Positions 18,862 through 28,668 of a stretch of 64,000 bases of DNA are shown one piece after another. The DNA is from Lentisphaeria bacterium. Its GTDB lineage: Bacteria; Verrucomicrobiota; Lentisphaeria; Victivallales; Victivallaceae. The translations under genes and the position numbers were made by a program. The notes under the pieces were generated by a model. It saw only the letters and a list, made by a program, of their open reading frames with translations, had not been told where the DNA came from and did no database searches. The stretch lies in contig CP091727.1 of the NCBI GenBank assembly GCA_022009855.1, positions 372,001 to 436,000 of the forward strand. Direction: 5' to 3'. Numbering within the stretch: the first letter of the stretch is position 1; every line of letters starts with the position of its first letter.

Positions 18862-19019
18862 TTACGCGAACCCGGCTTCGGCCATGCGCGCTTCGCGGAT
18901 CATCCCAACGGTCGCGATCGAATGCAGCTCGGCGAACAGCCCGCCCTTCGCAAGCAGCTCCTCGTAAGAGCCGGATTCCGCCACACAGCCGCGGTCCATC
19001 ACGACGATCCGGTCCACAT
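18862..19019 (-). pseudogene. ABC transporter ATPase C-terminal fragment
   Basis: About 51 codons reading VDRIVVMDRGCVAESGSYEE, then LLAKGGLFAELHS. This is the D-loop/H-loop-distal end of an exporter-type ABC ATPase. The upstream part is missing: it is cut exactly at the IS66 right end at 19020, and the rest is not found beyond the IS66 block. Confidence 0.75.
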
Positions 19020-19152
19020 GTAACCGCCCAGCCAACCCCATGGTCGAGTATATATGCAGGATGAAAATCTTGAGGGGAAATAACAAAAGGATGCCGCTTG
19101 GCACTGATGACCGCCAGGCGACATTCTCCTCTTCATAATAATGAGCCAGAGC

Positions 19153-20640
19153 TCATTGATTACTTTGTTTCGCCCCGGGGATCAGCGAGTCAATCTGTCC
19201 GGCCGGAGTTGCCGAAAGATGCAGAAGAATATTTTCGAGCCATTTTCTGAAACAGATGCCGTTTGCTTTACATGTTGCGACGAATGAATACAGGATTGCA
19301 AGACGTTGCCCTCCGGCTTCACTTCCGGCGAAGAGGCAGTTCTTGCGGATGATTGCGATTCCTCTGTTGAGGCGTTTCGGCGGGGTTATTGTCGATGTTC
19401 AACCTGGAGTCCTTCAGGAATTTTTTGAGCTCCTCTTCAATGTTCAACGCATAAGAGACGGCTTGCGCGACCGGTGAAGATGGACGCTCCGACTCCTTGA
19501 GAACCCGGCACTGCGCAAAAAATTCCTGGACCAGCTTCTGAGACTGCCGGCGTGCATTTTTCCGCTCTTGAAAGAGAGCCGTATCCGTGCCCTTCTTTTC
19601 CGCCCTCTCTTTTGCACCCCGCTCAATTTTGTACAGGGCTTGTATCATTTTCAGCGGAAGCTCAGCTTTCGTATATCCGCATTCAATGGCTTGCAGAAAG
19701 CGTCTGCGGACATGCGCCCAGCAACAGGCAACCTCGCAGTCCAGTTTTTCATAGGCCACGTAAGAGTCTCTAATGATTGTTCCGGAGTAATCTCCGAGCA
19801 GACTTTCTGCGACATCCGGGATCGGGACGGCGAAAAGTGATAGGCAATCATTGGCGGCCCGACTCCCGTCAATCGGCACCACAAATACGCTTGCCTGCAC
19901 TTCTTTGCCCCCTTGACCAACTGTTTGATGAACGTCTCATCCACATGGAGAATATCGCATTGCATAATCCGGTCGACCATCCGCTCATACAGAGGCAGCA
20001 AGGCATCTGCCGTACGTTTGTAGAGATCTTCCAGCGTAGACGGAGCCACCGGAAGTCTCTCGTTGCCGAACATCCGTGCCTGACGTTCCAGGGGGATGGC
20101 ATTCTCCACTTTATCCGCAACCACTTTGGCAATGAAAGAGGCGTCATAACGGGTTCTGCCGCTGACTGAATCGAAAACATCTCCCGGAGCAGGAGCAGTA
20201 ACAACCCCGCGTAGTGCGTCTGATGGATCGGCATATTTGGCTCGCTTGAAATGAATCACATACAATCCGGTACGGTAAGCGATCCGCTCGCTTTCATCAT
20301 AACCGATCAGAATCATTCCTTCCCGTTCCTCTTCCGGAACATCAATCACGCATTCTTCACGCGGCAGGTCGGCGGGAATCTCGGACAGTGCATTCGGCTG
20401 ACGGACTTTCCGTTCATGTTCGGATACGGTAGCTGTTTGAACTTCTTTCGATGGTTCTGGAGATTCCTCTTCGGGAAAAAGCGAGGGCGTGTCATCCCGG
20501 GGAATATAATGTTCCGTTTTAGAACCGAACAACTGCCGTCTGAACCACGCCAGCTCATTGCTGAGCTTTTCATTTTCCTCAGCCAGATCTCGGATGGCGT
20601 TTCGCGCCTCTGCCAACGTTGTAACTTCCGGTAATACCAT
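19153..20640 (-). CDS. tnpC: IS66 transposase TnpC, two frameshifts
   Basis: The N-terminal coiled coil (EVTTLAEARNAIRDLAEENE) is followed by the transposase core: RIMQCDILHVDETFIKQLVK with Asp, IIRDSYVAYEKLDCEVACCW with Asp, and RLNIDNNPAE with Glu. The C-terminal motif is LNRGIAIIRKNCLFAGSEAG. Frame breaks are at a CCCGG near 19824 (copy 1 has CCCGGG) and near 19372. Repaired length is about 495 residues, normal for IS66. Both breaks are one-base indels, so the gene may be functional. Confidence 0.85.
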
Positions 20641-20680
20641 AATGAAAATATACCGGAAACTTCCTCAAATTCAAGCTTTG

Positions 20681-21022
20681 TCAAGACTTTTTCGAGTATC
20701 TTTTGTAATAACGCTGCGGTTTGATTCCAGATAAAATCGCCGCAAGTTCTCGACTGGTCAATTCAATCCGTCCATCGGCTGATTGCGGGATATGAAAGCC
20801 GCCTTGTTCCAGTCGTTTCATCCAGATCACAAAGCCGCCGTCCTCCCATTGCAGTAACTTTACCAGTTTTTTATTACGGCTGAAGAAAGCGAACACATGT
20901 CCTGATTCCGGATCCTGTTTGATATACTCTTCCACCGCCCCTGCGAGACCGTCGAACGATTTTCGCATGTTCACCGGAGTCGGACAGTAGTAGATTTTTA
21001 CCGAACCGCCGAAGCCGAACAT
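20681..21022 (-). CDS. tnpB: IS66 accessory protein TnpB
   Basis: 113 residues, full length and intact. It has PVNMRKSFDGLAGAVEEYIK, FAFFSRNKKLVKLLQW and LSGIKPQRYYKRYSKKS. It starts within the end of tnpA (25-base overlap) and lies 40 bases before tnpC. Confidence 0.92.
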   Translation of the reverse strand: MFGFGGSVKIYYCPTPVNMRKSFDGLAGAVEEYIKQDPESGHVFAFFSRNKKLVKLLQWEDGGFVIWMKRLEQGGFHIPQSADGRIELTSRELAAILSGIKPQRYYKRYSKKS

Positions 21023-21342
21023 GACCGTGCCTTGAGTAGATTCAACACTTCGGACAGTGTAGTGCCATCGAAACCTTTCTCGATTGCGATTTCTATGCCG
21101 TCAACCAGCAACCGAATCCCGGAACCATTCCTTGCATCTGTCTGCAATGGTTTGACCTCTACCAGCTCCAGCGATTCAGGGTCGCTCGCATCATCCTGGC
21201 GTGCCTTTTGCAACACTCGGATCCAGCGGCGGGTACTTTCGTAAGGAAGTTCCTTCAGTTCGCTGTATTCTTGAATCGTCAAGCCGCTTTCCCAATACTC
21301 CGCCAGCTGCTCCACCCAATAATCACGTCCTTCACGTCCCAT
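20998..21342 (-). CDS. tnpA: IS66 accessory protein TnpA
   Basis: 114 residues, intact: MGREGRDYWVEQLAEYWESG, PYESTRRWIRVLQKARQDDA, then IRLLVDGIEIAIEKGFDGTT and LLKARSCSASAVR. GGAGG lies before the ATG. This intact copy shows the break in the first IS66 copy to be a one-base insertion. Confidence 0.92.
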   Translation of the reverse strand: MGREGRDYWVEQLAEYWESGLTIQEYSELKELPYESTRRWIRVLQKARQDDASDPESLELVEVKPLQTDARNGSGIRLLVDGIEIAIEKGFDGTTLSEVLNLLKARSCSASAVR

Positions 21343-21425
21343 GCCGTCCTCCCATTATTCCGGTTTGTGGCAGAACATACCACGCTGTCTGCCTCAAATC
21401 CAGAGATGGCTGGCTGGGCACTTAC

Positions 21426-21741
21426 GTGCCTTGAGTAGATTCAACACTTCGGACAGTGTAGTGCCATCGAAACCTTTTGTCACTGTAATTTCTATACCAT
21501 CAATCAGCAGCCGAATCCCTGAGCTATCACTCGCATTGGTCTGCAAAGGCTTGATCTCTACCAGCTCCAGCGATTCATGGGTGCTCGCATCATCCTGGCG
21601 TGCCTTTTGCAACACTCGGATCCAGCGGCGTGTACTTTCGTAAGGAAGTTCTTTCAGTTCGCTGTATTCTTGAATCGTCAAGCCGCTGTCCCAATATTCT
21701 GACAGTTGCGCCTCCCAATAATCTCGTCCTTCGCGTCCCAT
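21426..21741 (-). pseudogene. tnpA: IS66 tnpA, truncated at its end by IS66 copy 2
   Basis: It matches the intact TnpA through SEVLNLLKAR and then runs into the left end of copy 2, giving a false tail CPASHLWI. The start MGREGRDYWEAQLSEYWDSG is that of copy 1 type. Confidence 0.8.
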
Positions 21742-21824
21742 GCCGTCCTCCCATTATTCCGGTTTGTGGAAGAACATACCACACTGTCTGACTCAAATCC
21801 AGATGGCCCTCACTGGGCGCATAC
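21426..21824 (-). mobile_element. Partial IS66 copy 3 (left end and tnpA)
   Basis: The left end GTATGCGCCCAGTGAGGG reads minus from 21824. The sequence continues through the leader and tnpA and stops at 21426, where copy 2 begins. The remainder of the element is absent. Confidence 0.75.
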
Positions 21825-21861
21825 ATACCCAAAAAATTGCGGAGATGTCAAGAGCCTGTCG

Positions 21862-21898
21862 GAAAAAAAGAGAAAAAAGCGTGCCGAAACAGGCACGC
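21862..21898 (-). terminator. Rho-independent terminator of the glycan operon
   Basis: On the minus strand a perfect 7-bp stem GCGTGCC/GGCACGC with a six-base loop (21879-21898) is followed by TTTTTTCTCTTTTTTT. It lies about 40 bases after the stop at 21940. Confidence 0.9.
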
Positions 21899-21939
21899 AG
21901 GGGAGGGTGATAGTTTCAGTTTTCCGGAAGGAAATGGAT

Positions 21940-23870
21940 TTACTCCACCAGAAAATCGCGGGGCGGAACGAGCTGCCCGGATGGAGTTCTCCGGGCGGAG
22001 TCCGCATAGTTGACCCAGACGCTTCTGCCGTTGGAGTAGAGAGTCTGAGTCAAATTGTCTCCGTGGCGGAGATAATCATCGATGAATGCGGTCTGAAGGT
22101 CAGCCACCCGCTGATTGTCATCGGAAGCCTCTTTGATCCAGGCGACACACCGGTGGAGATTCTCCCGTGTGGTGTAACGGAAGCGGTCGTTGTCCCAGCC
22201 GTACCCTTTGTTGCACCACTCCGGATTGAAGATGCAGTGGTAGTAGAAGAGGGGGGTGCCGCCATAGGCGAAGTTACGCAGGTAGACGGTTTCACCGCGG
22301 ATGGCATTGACGCTTTCCCGATAGGAGTTGTAGGTGAGCGTGCCGTGATAGGCGAGCTCGAAGAAGGGAATCTCCTCGTCGAAGAGATCAAAGTCGCCGA
22401 GGGTTTTATCCAGCCCCATGTTCGGGCGTCTGCGGTCGATCGTCCCCCCCCACCAGATAGGCCCGGTCAAGACCCGGGAAGGCAAACTCCTTGGCCCCCT
22501 CCGACCAGCTGGACCCGAAGTAGTCGTGCTGCATCTGCGAGAGTTTTTCCCAGCAGGCGGCGGCTTCGGCCCGGCTGGCGGGGTGATCCGGATGGTGACA
22601 CTTGTGCAGCGTGATGATCGAGGAGACATCGCAGTAATAGGACCCCCGGATCGGCAGCTTCGCGGCACGGTCGAAGTTCCGTTTCGCATAACGGAAGATC
22701 TGCTTCGGGCAGGTCCGGTAGGCGAGTCCCCCCGGCGAGCAGCACGCCGGTATCGAGCATCGAGCCGTCGAGCCTTCGGGTAACGTCGTTCATATCGAAT
22801 TCGCCGAACGCGGCGGCGAGGCTGAACGCACCGGTGTACTCGTCGTGCAGGCTGACCGGATACCCGAGTTTCGCGACGGCCCGGATGTTTCGCACCATCG
22901 CCTTTTCGCCGCCGAAATGGGGATCCACCGGGAAGAGCTTCGGGAAGGCGCCGTCGTGGCCGCCATGGTGCCAGCCGACCAGATTCAGTTCGGCCGGGCC
23001 GACCTGCTGACGGTGCATTTCACGGGCGACCTCTCCGACCATGTCGAAGGTCATGAATACGGTCATCGGCGGCTCGGTCTCCGGCGTCTGCTCCGGTACC
23101 GGACAGGGGAGGCGTTTCACCCCCATGCGGAAGCGGACGTTGATTGCCCGGACCGCATATTGAAGCACCGGGTTGTTCTCCAGTTTCTCCGACAGAAGCC
23201 GGATGCCCCGGCAGCGCCGCACATACTCCCGGTAGAAGCGGGCTGCCGCCTGCCATGACGGTGCGAGTTCCTTACGCCGGAGCACACAGTCGTATTCCGG
23301 CAGGGATTCGTCCATCTCGTCCCGCAGCAGGAACGCGGCATCCATCGAATAGAGGTGTTCCAGCCCGAAGTTGAATCGAATCCGGAACTCGGCGTCGAAC
23401 CGGCCGTCCTCCAGAATCTGCAGAATCGTTTCCCGTTTCCGGACGACGCCGCACAGCGCCATGGTGCACTGCGCCTGACTGCGGTTGAAGATGGGGAAGA
23501 AAAACTCCCGTGATGCCTTGTTTTCACAGCGGCAGAGATAGCCGTGCTCCTGCGGAAAGATCAGCGCGGAACCGTCTCCCTCCCGTCCGGAGATCGTGCC
23601 GACATCCGGCAGAATGGCCTTGAAGCGGATTCCGCCGGTTTCCCGGAGCGAGTCGCGTGGAATCCGGATTTCGGTCATGCCGTCCTTTTCTGTGACGATC
23701 CGGGAGAATGCCAGTCCCAGAGCAGGGTGTTCCGCCGAGTTTCCGGAGAGGATCCAACCGTTCTCCGGGGTAACCTCCGACGTGATCGGAGTTTTTCCGT
23801 CCGACCCGAAATAGATGACATCGCATGACATTTTTCTGTTTTTCCTGTTGGTTAGAGTGTAAAAACGCAT
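21940..23870 (-). CDS. Putative DUF5696-like glycoside hydrolase, frameshifts
   Basis: About 640 residues, no signal peptide seen. The N-terminal half is a beta-rich domain (GWILSGNSAEHPALGLAFSR, GGIRFKAILPDVG). The second half looks like a TIM barrel: TVFMTFDMVGEVAREMHRQQ, LNLVGWHHGGHDGAFPKLFP, GYPVSLHDEYTG, RRLDGSMLDTG. After breaks near 22700 and 22480 comes LGDFDLFDEEIPFFELAYHG and a C-terminal VWVNYAD. The layout resembles DUF5696 proteins, but I am not certain of the family. The start could be 23870 or ATG 23831, which has AGGAA about 11 bases upstream. It follows the GH gene by 11 bases and precedes the terminator. Confidence 0.5.
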
Positions 23871-23881
23871 CTTATCTTCAT

Positions 23882-26553
23882 TCAGCGGCACAGCTCCCAG
23901 GCGGCCACCGCTTTCTCCCCGGCGTGTGTATCCAGTCGAAACGCCAGCTCTCCGTCGCGGTTTTGCAAAACCGGGAGGGAAAAGCGGCGTTTCCCATCCA
24001 TTCCGACGGCGTGCAGTTCCGGCGTGGATTCTCCGTCGAGCCGGAGCGTCACCTCGACTGCGCCGCGGCGCACCAGGGCCGGAAACCTGCCCGGAGCCTC
24101 CAGCCGGTAACGGGTGGCGTTGAAGAACCGGGTTCCGGTGTTCAGGCTGTCGGTCAGAAACAGCAGCAGGATGCGCCGGGAATCCGCCAGAGGTTTTCCA
24201 TCCATCGACGAGGCGCAAAGCACGCCGAAACCGCCTTCGATTGCTGCATGGAGCCGGTCTCCAGCCAGTGTGCCGGCCGTGGTCCGGGTCAGCACCTCGC
24301 TCCGCGGAGTGACGATAACGAGCGTTCCCGCGCCCGCGTCGTGGCGGATCTCTCCGGTCGAACTAATTGACTTTCGCGCGGCGGCGTCAAAGGCGGCCTG
24401 TCCCCAGCCGGGGAGAGTGCGGAATGTCTCGAGCAGCTCGCCGACCGGGCGCGGCTTCTCCGAATCCATCACCGCATCGGGAGGCGTGGCAGAGACGACC
24501 GAACCGATCTGACCGAGCAGGCTGAAGCCGGAGAGGGACGCGGGGACAAACCGGGAATCCGGCAGCCGCTCCATCGCGTCCGGGCGGACCAGAATCGGCA
24601 GCCGGAGCTGCGAGGCGGAAACATCGCCGCGCAGAAAGAGCAGCGCGATGATTTTTTCACTCAGAATCTGCATCGGATCATTCCGCAGATCGTAGGAGAC
24701 GCCGGTCCGGCCGGGAGCGTTTTCCGGATAGCGTTCGGCGTAGTTGTAGCGGAACAGCCCGTCCCAGTCCTGCAGCGCTGCCCCTGCGCCGAGGAGCGGT
24801 CCGGCCTCGGCCCGGAAGCGGTTGGGAAAGCAGAAGTTGTATTCGCTGATGACGAAAGGTTTCCCGAAGATTCTGGTCGGAGCCAGTTCACTGAGGAGGC
24901 TGCTGTCTGCGGTGATGGCGGAGAAATCCCGGAACCCCATCGGATAACTCCACTTTTTTCCGGATAGAACTGGTGATCCTGATAGCCGTGATTATCCACA
25001 TAATCGAATTTGCTCCGCAGCACTGACAGGCCGATTTCCCGGTGGCAGTTGAGACTGGTCAGCGGGACGCGGCATCCCAGCCGATCCAGAACCCCCTTCA
25101 GGCGGTTCCAGGTTCGGTCGGAAAGATATTGAAAGTAGCGCGCTCGCGGATTTCCCGCCTTCGGCCGCCCCCGGTTCCATGCGTCGGCGGCGGTGTCGAA
25201 CTTCCGCCGCATCGGATTGTTTTTCGACAGATGGGCGGGGAGGAGGAAGCTCATGCTGTTTTCATTGAGCAGTGTGATGCTCATCAGGGCCGGATCATCC
25301 TTGCGCGCCATGCCGGTGTAGGGGTTTATGTGGGAGAGAAACCGTTCGGTGAACTGCTCCTGATTGCGCATGGCGTGTTCTTCCATCATGATCTCCAGCT
25401 TGGCGGGATTGTGGAAGGCGGGTTTCCCGTCGACATTGATCCGCCGGACACAGTAAAGGTCAAGGCTGATGTAGAATCCTCTTTTTTTGAGGCAGTGCCA
25501 GAAGTAGTCGTTGCGGTCGAGCAGTTCCCGGTTGAGTGTGAGATATTGCGGATCTTTTTCATCTTTGGTCAGTGTGCCGTCCATCAGGTGAAAGCGGACC
25601 GCGTTGTAGCCGAGCGCGGCAAGCTCATCGGCGAACTTTTCCGCCTGCTTTTTATCGGGAAAATTCGCCATGTAGCAGAGATTGACGCCCAGCACGCGGA
25701 GCCGGAGATCCTGACGGTTTTCGAAGGTGAATTTCCCTGCCCGTGTGACAACCCGGCCGTATTTTCCTGCCGGCGGATCGAGTGCGATCCGGGAGAAATC
25801 CAGAATTGAACCGGGTTCGACCTGTGCCGGGAACTCCAGTGCTTTCCACTCGTGCGACGGCCGGATCTCCAGCGGCGGACTCTGCGGCCGGGGCGGGAGC
25901 CGTTTCATGGCCAGGGCGAGGGCGGCGGATTTGAGTTTTCCGTTCGCCGGGGAGAAGTGGATTCTTACGACATAATTGCTCCAGGCGCCGGGATGTTTGC
26001 GGGCATCGTAAACGGAGAACCGGAAGTTTCCGGCAATTTCCAGGTCGAAGTCGCGCATCGGCAGCACCAGTCTGCGGGCCGGAGTGGGAGCGAGCAGCGA
26101 GGCATTGCCTTCCTGTTGATCGACCGGGAGTGTGAGGGAGCTGTTGTCCCAGATCAGCCGGGAACCTGCGACCAGTCCGGCCGGGAGTTCGATATGGAAG
26201 GCGAGGAGTCCGGTATCGATCGGTTTCGGTGCTTCAACACTCCAGTGGACCCGCAGGGAGTCGGCGGAGCTGCGGGCTGCTCTTTCCTCGAAACGGAGGA
26301 TGCCGCCGGGAGTATGAAAATTTCCCTGCCAGGTGGTATACTCTCCTTCCGTGCGCGGATTTCCCGCCGATCGGGAGAGACTGCCGCCGCTCTGGCGGAG
26401 CTGCCACGACCAGTTGCCGGAGTTGAGCATGACGAAGCCGGGAATGTTTCTGCCGAAGTAGAATTCGCCGCCGTCGCCGTTTCTGTACCAGGCGGGTTCT
26501 TTCGCTCCGACGGCAAGCGAAAGCAGTGCAATGATTGTAACAACTTTTTTCAT
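23882..26553 (-). CDS. Secreted clan GH-A-type glycoside hydrolase, one frameshift
   Basis: About 890 residues with signal peptide MKKVVTIIALLSLAVGAKE. After a beta-sandwich the catalytic barrel starts LRVLGVNLCYMANFPDKKQA. SITLLNENSMSFLL holds the probable acid/base Glu, and GKPFVISEYNFCFPNR the probable nucleophile Glu. The tail is beta-rich. The frame breaks near 24951 in a run of six A; seven would give YPEKKWSYPMGFRDF. ATG 26553 has AAGGAG about 13 bases upstream. It is the second gene after the pseudopilin and before the DUF5696-like gene. The substrate is not determined. Confidence 0.8.
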
Positions 26554-26582
26554 AAAGATCAACTCTCCTTATCTCCAGAGGT

Positions 26583-27437
26583 TTAGTTCAGGCCTGCATT
26601 CCAGATGTTTTCCGAACCACTGAGTGTGTAAGGGGCGTTTCGGAACCGGATGACGTTCGTTTCGGTCGAGACGTGGCCGTCGTGCCAGGCGATATTGCTG
26701 GTGCTGTCGTGAGCCCCGCCGGTGTAGCTTCCGGTGGTGGAGCCGGTGTCGGTCGCCGCGTAATAGATGGCGGAACCGGTGGAGGAGAGAACGATCGCCG
26801 TGCTGGCAAAATAGGCCTCCGTGAACTGCAGCGTCCGGGAAGGGCGTTTCAATTGATTCTGCTTGAACCAGCGGAGCGTGTCACCGTAAGGGACCCCAGC
26901 TGCAGTCGTTGTGGTTCTGTGAGGAGTTGCCGGTGTAGGCGTTTTTTGCGTAGGTGGCCGCCTTGCGCGCCCAGGATTGCTCCCACAGCGGGTTGTTCAT
27001 GAGTTTGTTCTGCTGGCTCGGGCAGGAAAAGAGCGGTTCCGCCGGTTCGTTGAGCGCCTCGACACCGGGGCGTAGATAGGGAGGAGGGCTTTGGTCCAGC
27101 TGACGTCGTAGCCGCCGTAGCTCTCGGTCGGGGAGATGAATCCCTCCGTATCCATGTAGTTGGCGGAGAGATAGCTGATTTGCCGCAGGTTGGAAACGCA
27201 GGTGATGTTCCGCGCTTTGCTGCGCGCCTTCTGCAGGGCGGGCAACAGCATGGCGGCCAGGATGGCGATTATCGCAATAACGATCAGAAGTTCGATAAGA
27301 GTAAATGATCTTCGGGGAAAGCGGACAACGGAATCGTCTGCGCAGGGCGGCATACCGGTGGAGGAGCTGGAATTTCCCGGCCGGGGGATTCCCCGGTCGA
27401 GCGGGGGACGGGACACTGTTGCGGAACGGTGTTTCAT
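26583..27437 (-). CDS. Prepilin-like H-x9-DG protein, frameshifts
   Basis: A long pre-sequence of about 43 residues precedes RRSFTLIELLIVIAIIAILA, the pseudopilin signal and membrane helix, then ARSKARNITCVSNLRQISYL. Frame breaks near 27062 and 26890 separate the middle (LNEPAEPLFSCPSQQNKLMN) from the end, which has HDSTSNIAWHDGH, the H-x9-DG signature. GGAGA lies just before ATG 27437. It is the first gene of the minus-strand glycan operon, repeating the pseudopilin-then-glycosidase order of 15117-18821. Confidence 0.8.
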
Positions 27438-27533
27438 GTGGCTCTCCTTACTGTTTTGCTGTGATGCGAACCTGCCGGAGGAAACGTTTTCCACCCGGTT
27501 CTCCGGCTCATTATTTCGTTTCCTTCTATGGAT

Positions 27534-27561
27534 AATATAAGATATCCGTTTGACGATACAA
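27534..27561 (-). promoter_or_regulatory. Possible promoter of the pseudopilin-GH operon
   Basis: Minus strand -35 TTGTAT (27556-27561), 16-base spacer, -10 TATATT (27534-27539), about 100 bases before ATG 27437. Confidence 0.4.
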
Positions 27562-27613
27562 GACATGAAATCATAAAAAAATGACGAAATGTTTAGAAAA
27601 TGGACAAAATTAC

Positions 27614-27642
27614 TTGAGAGCGCCCTGTTGTTGCAGTATTGT
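27614..27642 (+). promoter_or_regulatory. Possible promoter of the AraC-family gene
   Basis: -35 TTGAGA (27614-27619), 17-base spacer, -10 TATTGT (27637-27642), 27 bases before the ATG. Confidence 0.4.
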
Positions 27643-27668
27643 AAGCGGCAGACGGGAGGCACTGTGCG

Positions 27669-28631
27669 ATGTATCAGGGATTTGAGCCGAGGGAAATTTA
27701 CGACCGGTATGAGAAGATCAACGAACTGCTGCACCGGGCGGCGGTGACGGCGGAACCGCTGGAACTGCCTTTGGTGAGGCTGAAACTGGTCCGGATCGGT
27801 TTTCTCGGAATTTTTCCGAATCAGACCTACTCCTGGCATGAGCACCCTTACTATGAACTGACCACGGTGCGGGAGGGGCGGGCGTCCTACTTTTCGGAGG
27901 AGCTCTCTTTTTCGTGTGACGCGGGGAACCGGTTCTTTACCGCCACACCGCCGATGACGCCGCATCAGTTGAAATTCGGTCCGGAGCGAATGGTGTTGTT
28001 TGCGGTCAATTTCGAGATGGAGCCGCGCAATCCTGTGGGCGAACAGCTGATCCGGCTGACCCCGGAACTGCTGCGCGAACGCAACTCGCGCCTGGTGCCC
28101 CGTGAGCGGCTCTGGACTCTTTATTCCCTGCTGAACTCGCCGGAACAGACCGAATGCGGTCAGGTGGAGCTCACGGCGCTCTACACGCGGCTGTTTTTCG
28201 GCGAACTGCTGTTCGAGCTGCTGCCGGAGCTGTTTGCCGACCGGCTGCCGGGGCGACGGCATCCGCATTTCGACTTCGAACACGACCGGATCAACGCGAT
28301 CAAGGCGTTTATCGATCACGACATCAACGTCCGGGGCTGTCTGCCGATCGAGCGGGAATTCGGCATGAGTGAGCGCCACCTCAACCGGATCTTCAAGGCG
28401 GCTACCGGCTGGAGCATCGGGCAGTATCGGATTCAACGCAAACTGCACGTGGCGAAGACCCTCCTGCGCGGAAGCCGCAATTCGATCCGCGAAATCAGCC
28501 AGAGCCTGCGTTTCGGCAGCATTTCACAGTTCAGCGCGTTCTTCCACCGGTACTGCGGCTGCTCGCCCCGGGAATACCGGATCGGAACCGCCGTCGGCGG
28601 AGAGGCGTGGGAGAATCTCCCGGAGGAGTGA
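27669..28631 (+). CDS. AraC-family transcriptional regulator
   Basis: 320 residues, intact. The N-terminal cupin-like sensor includes SWHEHPYYELTTVREGRASY. The C-terminal double helix-turn-helix runs INAIKAFIDHDINVRGCLPI, FGMSERHLNRIFKAATGWSI, then SIREISQSLRFGSISQFSAF and the AraC signature end FFHRYCGCSPREYR. The start has GGGAGG 7 bases upstream. It is divergent from the pseudopilin-GH-DUF5696 operon and tail to tail with the beta-helix gene, so it probably activates the glycan cassette. Confidence 0.9.
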   Translation: MYQGFEPREIYDRYEKINELLHRAAVTAEPLELPLVRLKLVRIGFLGIFPNQTYSWHEHPYYELTTVREGRASYFSEELSFSCDAGNRFFTATPPMTPHQLKFGPERMVLFAVNFEMEPRNPVGEQLIRLTPELLRERNSRLVPRERLWTLYSLLNSPEQTECGQVELTALYTRLFFGELLFELLPELFADRLPGRRHPHFDFEHDRINAIKAFIDHDINVRGCLPIEREFGMSERHLNRIFKAATGWSIGQYRIQRKLHVAKTLLRGSRNSIREISQSLRFGSISQFSAFFHRYCGCSPREYRIGTAVGGEAWENLPEE

Positions 28632-28668
28632 CGCCTGCGGAGCTGAAGATTTTTTCTACTGCGGGGTT

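Larger units (their letters stand above)
19020..21425 (-). mobile_element. IS66 element copy 2 (complete)
   Basis: 2406 bases between the right end GTAACCGCCCAGCCAACCCC (19020, plus strand) and the left end GTAAGTGCCCAGCCAGCC (minus strand, from 21425). It carries tnpA, tnpB and tnpC. The left end lies inside the tnpA tail of a partial third copy. No 8-bp target duplication is seen (flanks GTCCACAT and GTGCCTTG), so the block has been rearranged after insertion. Confidence 0.85.
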
